A stretch of 64,000 nt of DNA from Methanosarcina sp. (GTDB lineage: Archaea > Halobacteriota > Methanosarcinia > Methanosarcinales > Methanosarcinaceae), in assembly GCF_028693135.1 (NCBI RefSeq), contig NZ_JAQUVZ010000001.1:221600-285599 (forward strand). The letters are read 5' to 3'. The notes under the pieces were generated by a model. That model saw nothing but the letters and a program-made list of their open reading frames with translations. It was not told the DNA's origin and made no database searches. Below are positions 18,433-25,066 of the stretch, one piece after another. The position numbers and the translations under genes are program-made. Every line of letters starts with the position of its first letter. Position 1 is the first letter of the stretch.

Positions 18433-18903
18433 TCAAAGCAAATTTTCCGCAAGCTCTTCAGAAATCACGTGCTCACAATACAGGCAGTGAAGGGAAACCC
18501 CTTCTTCTTCGGACTGCAGTACTGAAAATTTGGATTTAATGGGTTCGCTGCTGTTAGAGATGCAGTTTAGATTCGTACAACGGACAACACCTTCCACATA
18601 AGACGGAAGCACGACATCATTTTTCTGAATCACTTTAAAGTCCCTGATGATATTGATTGTGGCTTTAGGAGAGATCAGGGCTATTCTGTTAAGTTCCTCA
18701 ATACTGAGCTCCTTGCCCTCGATCTTAACAACGTCTTTTTTGCCTCGCGCCCCGGGAGCGTTCATCACAAAACTGATAGTTTCCCGAAAAGCACTGGAAA
18801 TTCCCAGGATGCGCAGGACGTTTAGAGCCTGACCAGCTGTTATGTGATCGATCACAGTCCCGTTTTCGATTGCCTGAATCTTCAGGTCCCTTTTTTCATT
18901 CAC
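18433..18903 (-). CDS. pyrI: Aspartate carbamoyltransferase regulatory subunit
   Basis: Regulatory subunit of aspartate transcarbamoylase, 156 residues. The N-terminal allosteric domain binds nucleotides (IENGTVIDHITAGQALNVLR), and the C-terminal zinc domain has the four Cys in CTNLNC and CLYC that bind zinc and contact the catalytic trimer. The start overlaps the pyrB stop by 4 bp, so both subunits are made from one message at matched levels. Feedback control by nucleotides is expected from the family. Confidence 0.97.
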   Translation of the reverse strand: MNEKRDLKIQAIENGTVIDHITAGQALNVLRILGISSAFRETISFVMNAPGARGKKDVVKIEGKELSIEELNRIALISPKATINIIRDFKVIQKNDVVLPSYVEGVVRCTNLNCISNSSEPIKSKFSVLQSEEEGVSLHCLYCEHVISEELAENLL

Positions 18904-19826
18904 TCAATCACCCCCATTGCAAGAGCAAGCAGTGCCATGCGGATCGGAACTCCATAGAAAGCCTGCTCAAAATAGCATGCATGGGGAGTTTCATCCACCT
19001 CAGGAGCGATCTCATTGACCCTCGGGAGAGGATGAAGGATTTTAAGGTTAGGGTCTGCAGCTTTTAAAAGGTCGCCTGTGACCCTCAGACTGTTTTTAAC
19101 CTTTTCATATTCATCAGGATCAGGAAAACGCTCCCGTTGAACTCTTGTCATATACAGGACATCGACATCCTCTATTATATCCTCAAGAGAATCAGTTTCC
19201 TTTACACGGATCTTTTGCTTCCGAAGACCCCGGACAATTTCGGAGGGCATCCTGAGTTCCGGAGGCGAAACAAAGGTCATTTCTGCTCCATAAAGGGATA
19301 GAGCATGGCAGAGGGAATGGACGGTTCTCCCGTATTTAAGGTCTCCTGCAATGGCGATTTTAAGGCCTTCAAGATGGCTTTCCCTGCGGATTGTGTAGAG
19401 GTCAAGAAAAGTCTGGGTAGGATGATGGACAGAACCGTCTCCTCCGTTTATCACAGGGACAGTCGCGAACTCCGCAGCCATCTGTGCCGACCCATCAAGG
19501 GGATGACGCAGCACGATAAGGTCAGCATATTTACTGATCACGCGGATAGTATCAGCAAGGTTTTCCCCTTTCATGACAGAGCTTGCCTCAACTGAACCCA
19601 GGTTCAGGACCTGGCCTCCAAGCCTCCGCGCAGCAACCTCAAAAGACAGCCTTGTTCTTGTGCTTGGTTCAAAAAAAAGAAGCGAAATAATTTTTCCATC
19701 CAGCAGTCTGGACCTTTCCTCGCCCCTGGCAACAGGTTCAAGTTTTTCTGCGGCATCCAGAACATAGTCGATTTCCTCCCGCGAAAAATCTTTCATTGAT
19801 ATGACGTTTCGGTTCTTAAATGGCAT
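18900..19826 (-). CDS. pyrB: Aspartate carbamoyltransferase catalytic subunit
   Basis: Joins carbamoyl phosphate and aspartate, the second step of pyrimidine synthesis. 308 residues. Carbamoyl-phosphate motif FFEPSTRTRLSFE, the HPLDGSAQ and GDGSVHHPTQTFLDLYTI segments, and the aspartate-domain HPLPRVNEI are intact. The start is set at ATG 19826 (PFKNRNVISMKDFSREEID, the family N-terminus); an in-frame TTG at 19850 would add 8 residues. It forms a two-gene operon with pyrI. Confidence 0.97.
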   Translation of the reverse strand: MPFKNRNVISMKDFSREEIDYVLDAAEKLEPVARGEERSRLLDGKIISLLFFEPSTRTRLSFEVAARRLGGQVLNLGSVEASSVMKGENLADTIRVISKYADLIVLRHPLDGSAQMAAEFATVPVINGGDGSVHHPTQTFLDLYTIRRESHLEGLKIAIAGDLKYGRTVHSLCHALSLYGAEMTFVSPPELRMPSEIVRGLRKQKIRVKETDSLEDIIEDVDVLYMTRVQRERFPDPDEYEKVKNSLRVTGDLLKAADPNLKILHPLPRVNEIAPEVDETPHACYFEQAFYGVPIRMALLALAMGVIE

Positions 19827-19930
19827 CGAGTTTTCATAAATGATTCCCAAAGATATAACCTTTGCTCCGAAAATTTTTCAGGTTAGCGCTGCAACAATTA
19901 AGCATCAACTGGCACATCGGTTATGCCATT

Positions 19931-20410
19931 TTACTTTGATACGTTCTTCAGGAATTCAAGCCAGAGCCTGGTATCCCTAACTCTCTGGGCGATAAATTGC
20001 TCCTGGAAGCGTTTTGCACTCTCTTTAAGTTCTCCACTCTCAATTTCTTTAAGATCCATTATCGCACGCAGCAAGCCTGCAGTCTCGTGGTAGAGAGAGT
20101 TTGCCTGTTCATGTGTAAGGGGTTTATCTTCAAGCTCCTTTTCGTCCTTTTGTTCTTTTGCCGAAATAATATCGATGCATTTATCTATTCTGGATTTTTC
20201 GCTTTCCGTAAGGTTGTCTTTCTGAATCAGTTCCCATACATATTTATGAAGCGGGAATGTTTCTCCTTCAAATTCCACATAATCCGGGATATGCTGCCCG
20301 GCCCAGAAAAGACGGGAATGTAGAGCTGACAAAAGCTGCTTACGTTCCTCATCAGTGATATATTTTTGAGAAAAGTCGTTTTCATCATCTGTTTTAAGGC
20401 TCTTTTCCAT
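19931..20410 (-). CDS. Helical protein, paralogue of the gene at 15605
   Basis: 159 residues, charged and helical. FWAGQHIPDYVEFEGE, LYHETAGLLRAIMDLK and FIAQRVRD match the gene at 15605 in the same order. Start ATG 20410 follows an AGGGGA site; an upstream Met at 20461 would add 17 residues. It lies upstream of pyrB on the same strand with a 104-bp gap. Function unknown (possibly DUF5788). The two copies differ by about half of their residues, so the duplication is old. Confidence 0.68.
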   Translation of the reverse strand: MEKSLKTDDENDFSQKYITDEERKQLLSALHSRLFWAGQHIPDYVEFEGETFPLHKYVWELIQKDNLTESEKSRIDKCIDIISAKEQKDEKELEDKPLTHEQANSLYHETAGLLRAIMDLKEIESGELKESAKRFQEQFIAQRVRDTRLWLEFLKNVSK

Positions 20411-20749
20411 AAACTGTCCCCTAACTAGATTGTTCTCTCTTATAAAAAAATTTTGTGACAACTATTTAGCAACGGGTTTTCGGCTACGAATGTGAAACTG
20501 CAAAAACAAAAACATTCAAAATAAAGGCATCCAGAATGAAAAGCAATATAGGTAATGAAGAACTCACATACTAAAAATGAGTAGTAAACAATGAACAGGA
20601 GTAATAAGTAAATAAAAAAGGTAATAAAGGTTATTAAAAAGTAAAGATCATAATAAAGATTTAAGATCGTAATAAAAATTTAAGAATATAAAAACAGAAG
20701 GTAAACCGATACAAACACTCAATTTTTCAATTATTTTGATTTCCCAATA
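20411..20749. other. AT-rich intergenic, no gene seen
   Basis: This stretch before hps is very AT-rich with short GTAATAAAG-like repetitions (20580-20690). No coding frame or RNA gene is supported. It probably holds the hps promoter. Confidence 0.4.
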
Positions 20750-20760
20750 GAGGTGATACT

Positions 20761-22041
20761 ATCGTTCCCATAATTCAGGTTGCACTTGATCTTCTGGAAC
20801 TTGACCGCTCAGTTGAAATTGCAAAGGAAGCAATCGCAGGAGGCGCTGACTGGATCGAGATAGGGACCCCCCTGATCAAAAGTGAGGGCATGAACGCAAT
20901 CCGCACCATGAGGAAAGCTTTTCCGGACAGGACAATTCTTGCCGACATGAAAACCGTAGATACAGGAGCAATGGAAGTAGAGATGGCTGCTAAAGCCGGT
21001 GCAGATGTAGTTATCGTTCTCGGCAGTGCAGCCGATTCTACAATTCTTGACGCGCTCCGTTCAGCCCACAAATATGGAGTAAGGCTAATGGCAGACCTGA
21101 TCTCGGCTCCGGACCCTGTAAAAAGGGCAGTGGAACTCGAAGCTCTGGGTGTGGACTATGTAAATGTTCATGTAGGCATAGACCAGCAGATGATTGGAAA
21201 AGACCCGATATCAATTTTAATGGAAATTTCAGAAAAGGTGAGTGTACAGCTTGCAGTAGCTGGCGGGCTTGATGCCGAGAGTGCAGCTCAGGCAGTCATG
21301 GCAGGTGCCAGGATTGTGATCGTTGGAGGAAACATAACCCGTTCTGACAATGTGACAGACGCTGCAAGAAAAATAAGGCAGAGTGTGGACTCTCCTGAGT
21401 CTGTAGATATCCGGAACAGAGTAACCGTAGACCAGGAAATAAGGGAGATCTTTAAGGAAGTCTCCACCTCAAATATCTCGGATGCGATGCACGGAAAGGG
21501 GGCAATGAAAGGTATCCACCCACTGGTAAGAGGAAAAATGATAGGAACTGCAATTACGGTGCAGTCTTTTCCCGGAGACTGGGCAAAAACAGTCGAAGCC
21601 ATTGATCTCGCAAAAGAAGGAAATGTAATAGTAATTTATAATGAAAGTAAGGACATTGCCTGCTGGGGAGGGCTTGCAACCCTGAGTAGTCTGAATAAGG
21701 GAATTGCAGGTGTGGTAATCGAAGGTGCTGTAAGAGACATTGACGAGGTGGAAACTCTCGGGCTCCCAATTTATACCAGCAATACAGTTCCCAATGCCGG
21801 GGACCCGAAAGGTTTTGGGGAAATTAATGCTGAAATCACCTGTGGAGGCCAGACTGTAAAACCCGGGGATTATATAATCGGCGACGAAAGCGGAGTTGTA
21901 GTTGTCCCGGGGGAACGTGCCTACGAACTTGCAAGAAGGGCAAAAGAAGTCAATAAAACCGAAAAGAGAATCTTTGATGAGATCCGGAGGGGCGGAACTC
22001 TCTCAGAAATCCTGAAACTCAAGAAATGGGAAAAACTTTGA
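20761..22041 (+). CDS. Bifunctional 3-hexulose-6-phosphate synthase / RraA-like protein
   Basis: Fusion of 426 residues. Residues 1-210 are a TIM-barrel hexulose-6-phosphate synthase ([45 protein letters not shown]), which in archaea without the oxidative pentose pathway releases formaldehyde while making ribulose 5-phosphate, or fixes formaldehyde in reverse. Residues 225-426 are an RraA-type domain ([31 protein letters not shown]). The barrel's first strand is encoded upstream of the first ATG (20890), and there is no ATG, GTG or TTG between the stop at 20737 and that strand. GAGG (20750-20753) stands 7 nt before ATC 20761, which I take as the start codon. Confidence 0.9.
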   Translation: MVPIIQVALDLLELDRSVEIAKEAIAGGADWIEIGTPLIKSEGMNAIRTMRKAFPDRTILADMKTVDTGAMEVEMAAKAGADVVIVLGSAADSTILDALRSAHKYGVRLMADLISAPDPVKRAVELEALGVDYVNVHVGIDQQMIGKDPISILMEISEKVSVQLAVAGGLDAESAAQAVMAGARIVIVGGNITRSDNVTDAARKIRQSVDSPESVDIRNRVTVDQEIREIFKEVSTSNISDAMHGKGAMKGIHPLVRGKMIGTAITVQSFPGDWAKTVEAIDLAKEGNVIVIYNESKDIACWGGLATLSSLNKGIAGVVIEGAVRDIDEVETLGLPIYTSNTVPNAGDPKGFGEINAEITCGGQTVKPGDYIIGDESGVVVVPGERAYELARRAKEVNKTEKRIFDEIRRGGTLSEILKLKKWEKL

Positions 22042-22205
22042 AAAAAGCTATCTCAGGAAACTTCTGAAACCCGGAAAAGCAGGAGTAAAAGCCAGGAATA
22101 AAAACTAAACTAAGCAAAACTGAAAAAATACAGAAAATAATAAAAACCAGTCCAAAAAAAGATTGTAACTGGAGAAACACAAAGTAAAAGAGCAGAAAAC
22201 TACAC

Positions 22206-22251
22206 GTCAACTACCCGCTAAATCTAAAGATTTAACGGGTTTCCTGCTGAG
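22206..22251 (+). mobile_element. Solo IS605-like terminal hairpin (scar)
   Basis: GTCAACT, a 12-bp hairpin with one mismatch (ACCCGCTAAATC/GATTTAACGGGT, loop TAAA), then TTCCTGCTGAG. The left flank matches the left ends at 29380 and 31465; the right flank matches the right end at 31935. This is what remains if the interior between the two terminal hairpins is lost. The start codon of the next gene is 5 nt further on. Confidence 0.7.
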
Positions 22252-22256
22252 ATTTT

Positions 22257-23033
22257 ATGATCGAAATTTTGAAATTGGCAGCCTGCCTGCCCTTTCTCTT
22301 TTACTCTTCCTACCTGGACCTGAAAACCCGCAGGGTCCCAAACCGTGTATGGAAGCTTATGCTTCTTTCTCTTTCAGGTTTCTTAATATATGAGATTGTG
22401 ACTGGGGGAGTGTCCTTTCTTCTCCAGTTAGTTTTTTCTTTTTTTTCCAGTTTATTTCTGACTTATCTGCTTTTCAGGGCCAGGGTTTTCGGAGGTGCAG
22501 ATGCAAAAGCCCTGATAGTGATCGGAACTCTTGTCCCGGTTTACCCTGTCCTGGAGTTTTACGGCCACACTTTTCCCCTGCTTGGATTTCTCCCTGCAGG
22601 ACTCTTTGCACTTACTGTTCTTGAAAATTCCTTATTTCTTACCGCTGCTGTTCCTTTAGGACTTTTCTGTTACAACATTCTTCATTTTACTCCTGATATG
22701 CTCAAAAAACCATTTTATATGCTCTTTGCATACAGGATAAAAATTAAGGATCTGCGAAGGCTTCTGGATAAAGGCCGACATATCCGGCTAGCTGAACGTT
22801 TTGAGCTGAATAACGGGAAGTTATATCCTTCTTTTGCAGGCAGAGGAATTAATGTAAACCATAATATGATCTCCCGACTTGAGGCACACGAGGAGCAGGG
22901 ACGCCTTGGCAGCACTGTCTGGGTAACTCCAGGATTTCCATTCATGATTCCCATAACGGCGAGTTTTGTTCTGGCAATTATATTAGGAGATCTCATTTAT
23001 TATTTCCTAACGGAACTTTTTGCTTACTTTTAG
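22257..23033 (+). CDS. A24 family (pre)pilin/prearchaellin peptidase
   Basis: Membrane aspartyl protease of 258 residues that removes the short leader of type IV pilin-like proteins. The two catalytic Asp are in YLDLKTRRVPN (first helix end) and FGGADAKAL. About six helices; a basic cytoplasmic segment (residues 155-215) separates the last one. Prearchaellin peptidases of the FlaK type have this layout. It is followed by a pilin-like gene 116 bp downstream, a likely substrate. The ATG is 5 nt after an IS605-like right end, so translation signals may derive from it. Confidence 0.88.
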   Translation: MIEILKLAACLPFLFYSSYLDLKTRRVPNRVWKLMLLSLSGFLIYEIVTGGVSFLLQLVFSFFSSLFLTYLLFRARVFGGADAKALIVIGTLVPVYPVLEFYGHTFPLLGFLPAGLFALTVLENSLFLTAAVPLGLFCYNILHFTPDMLKKPFYMLFAYRIKIKDLRRLLDKGRHIRLAERFELNNGKLYPSFAGRGINVNHNMISRLEAHEEQGRLGSTVWVTPGFPFMIPITASFVLAIILGDLIYYFLTELFAYF

Positions 23034-23148
23034 TTTCTGATAGGGCTTTTGTGAATAATTACATAACATAAGGACTGATTAAAGAATAAGGAAATGTTGA
23101 AACTTTTTTATACAGGAAAACGCATAACAGTTATAATAAATTGAGTAT

Positions 23149-23676
23149 ATGAATAACATTAATATAATGAATTTAAATTGCTTCAACAATGGAGGTGAAG
23201 CTATTTCGCATCCAGGATTCTCAAGAAAATACATAAACGGATCCTTAAATAAATTCACGTATGATGAGAAAGCCGTAAACAATATTGTAGTCATTGCCCT
23301 CGCTATGATGTGCGTAGGACTCCTTGCTCTTCTGGGGGCAGCTGTGCTCCTTGGGGGGAGTATGGAAAGATCCCTGAACTCAGGGACTTTTACACAGCTG
23401 GATGTCCAGATACTTGACTCAAAGACCCTTAAAATAGAACATAAAGGAGGAGACACCCTTAACTTTGGGAAAAGCACCAGCATCTATCTCCAGCAGAACG
23501 GTATTGAGTATGAAATTAGTCCTGATCCCCCTGTTGTTCTGGGTATTGCAAACGAGATGAAACTGTCCCTGCCTGAAGAAGTTGAACTGAAAGATGGGGA
23601 TTCAGCTATTATCCTGATAAAAAATGTAAGGAATAACAAAATAATTTATAGAAAAGTGCTTATTTTGGGCGCCTAA
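23149..23676 (+). CDS. Archaeal type IV pilin-like protein
   Basis: Up to 175 residues. The segment TYDEKAVNNIVVIALAMM resembles the 'DERAVSPVIGVILM' start of euryarchaeal pilins: acidic pair, Ala-Val, then a long hydrophobic helix. The remaining 110 residues are a beta-rich outer domain (TFTQLDVQILDSKTLKIEHK). The first in-frame ATG (23149) has no ribosome site. GGAGG (23191-23195) instead stands 7 nt before ATT 23203, which would shorten the leader by 18 residues. Its neighbour is the A24 peptidase that could process it. Confidence 0.7.
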   Translation: MNNINIMNLNCFNNGGEAISHPGFSRKYINGSLNKFTYDEKAVNNIVVIALAMMCVGLLALLGAAVLLGGSMERSLNSGTFTQLDVQILDSKTLKIEHKGGDTLNFGKSTSIYLQQNGIEYEISPDPPVVLGIANEMKLSLPEEVELKDGDSAIILIKNVRNNKIIYRKVLILGA

Positions 23677-23730
23677 GACTGAAGAAAGAATTTTGTTATA
23701 TGAGAGAGAAAAAGTTAACAACTTCGGTTC

Positions 23731-23904
23731 TTCCTCCGGGCAGCTTCTGTCCCGTCAAAAATACCTTTTAACCTGAGGCAGGAATCACAGTTTCCGCATG
23801 ACTCTGAAATTTCCTCCCCGAAATACTCGAGGAGTGTCCGATACCTGCACTTATTCCCTTCGCAGTAGCTATCATCTGCCTTAACTGCACAATGATGTGC
23901 ACCC
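23731..23904 (-). pseudogene. Duplicated, frameshifted piece of recQ zinc region
   Basis: This stretch matches 26660-26826 inside recQ along its whole length, for example GCAGCTTCTGTCCC, CCTGAGGCAGG, CACTTATT and CATCTGCC in the same order, with a one-base deletion near 23868 relative to CGCAGTAGGCTACC. It corresponds to the part of RecQ with the zinc-binding cysteines. It is not translatable as a whole and is a relic of a segmental duplication. Confidence 0.8.
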
Positions 23905-23975
23905 GCGACACCAGCTATAAAAATGTAAAAAAATGGAACGTAGCTACCATCTGCCTTAACTACACAATGATGTGC
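23867..23975. repeat. Repeat of the recQ-relic end
   Basis: GTAGCTATCATCTGCCTTAA plus about 14 bp at 23867-23902 recurs at 23940-23974 with two changes, 73 bp apart. The stretch 23976-24220 shows no gene. Confidence 0.75.
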
Positions 23976-24224
23976 CTTCAGGCATAATAGGGTTAAATCG
24001 GAGGATTAGAAAAGTGGGTACCCTCCCCCACCCTCCTTTTACCCCATTCCCCCTTTTGTAAATTAACTCCAATTTACAGTTGATTTATCATGAAAACGAA
24101 AATTAAGGCTGTTTCATTTCTCCAAATCATTTAGATCCTAAAAAGCCTATTCTTTCCGTGAAAAACCTGAGAAACCTATTCTTTCCGTTCCTTTTCTCAT
24201 TTATTTTTTCCAGACTCTTTTGTG

Positions 24225-24294
24225 TTATCCAGTCATTCAATTATCCAGTCATTCAATTATCCAGTCATTCAATTATCCAGTCATTCAGTTATCC
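24225..24294. repeat. 16-bp tandem repeat overlapping a gene end
   Basis: TTATCCAGTCATTCAA occurs four times in a row, the last with one change, then a partial fifth. The stop and last codons of the DUF1847 gene (24281) lie inside the repeat. Confidence 0.9.
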
Positions 24295-24853
24295 CAAACC
24301 TTTTTTTCAGGTAGTACCCTGAATACACAACCCCCACAGGGTTATGGGCGAGTACTCTATCCTTGACCACCAGTGTCGTAACAGGGGCTTCGGAGTGCTG
24401 TGTGAAGAGAATATCGTGCCCGATGCAGAGCCCGACTATGATGTTCAGGTCGGTTTCACTTTCATTCAGGACTTTTGCCTGGCCTATTGGGTTGCAGGTT
24501 GCTTCAAAGCCTTCCCCGTATAATTTTTCGAGATCGAAATCTTCCTTATCAATCCCACAGACCTTGCAGCAGACCGAAAAGACTTCAAAATCCCTTGCAA
24601 GGATCCTGTGGATAGTTTTTGCTTCCCTTTGAAGTCCGATGCAGAAGGCAAGCCCGAGTTTTTTGTAGCCCATCTTCTGCGCATAAAGGATGAGTTCCTC
24701 AAGCCGGGTCTTTTCCATGTAATAACGGGCTTCGATCTCAGCCGAGGCCTGCATAGAATCCAGATCCCCACCTTCGTAGGAAATCTCGTCCTTAATGCTC
24801 GTGCAGTCCTTTCCTTTATAGCAGTTTTTTTCATCGCAGAGTGCGCACTTCAT
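24281..24853 (-). CDS. DUF1847 family Cys-rich protein
   Basis: 190 residues, cytosolic. An N-terminal Cys cluster (MKCALCDEKNCYKGKDC) looks metal-binding; further conserved Cys occur in GLAFCIGL, FSVCCKVCGID and GLCIGHD. The latter pattern with HNP near the end (VLAHNPVGVVYS) is typical of DUF1847 proteins of anaerobes. Function unknown; a metal or Fe-S role is plausible. GGAG lies 8 nt before the ATG. The C-terminus ends in a tandem DNA repeat. Confidence 0.82.
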   Translation of the reverse strand: MKCALCDEKNCYKGKDCTSIKDEISYEGGDLDSMQASAEIEARYYMEKTRLEELILYAQKMGYKKLGLAFCIGLQREAKTIHRILARDFEVFSVCCKVCGIDKEDFDLEKLYGEGFEATCNPIGQAKVLNESETDLNIIVGLCIGHDILFTQHSEAPVTTLVVKDRVLAHNPVGVVYSGYYLKKRFGITE

Positions 24854-25066
24854 ATTTTTGCTCCTTTCTGGGTTACCAGGGTATAAGTAACTGATAAAAG
24901 TAACTTTGAAGAATCCTGTCTTCCTGCTTCATACTCTGAAATTTTGACTCGTCCGGCATTCCAGGTATCTCCTTATCTTACTTTGAATGGTAGTAAGTTA
25001 TAAAGGTAAGAACAAATTTTGAAAAAACAGGATTCAGTTAAGGAATAAATAACGTAAGTTGGTTAT

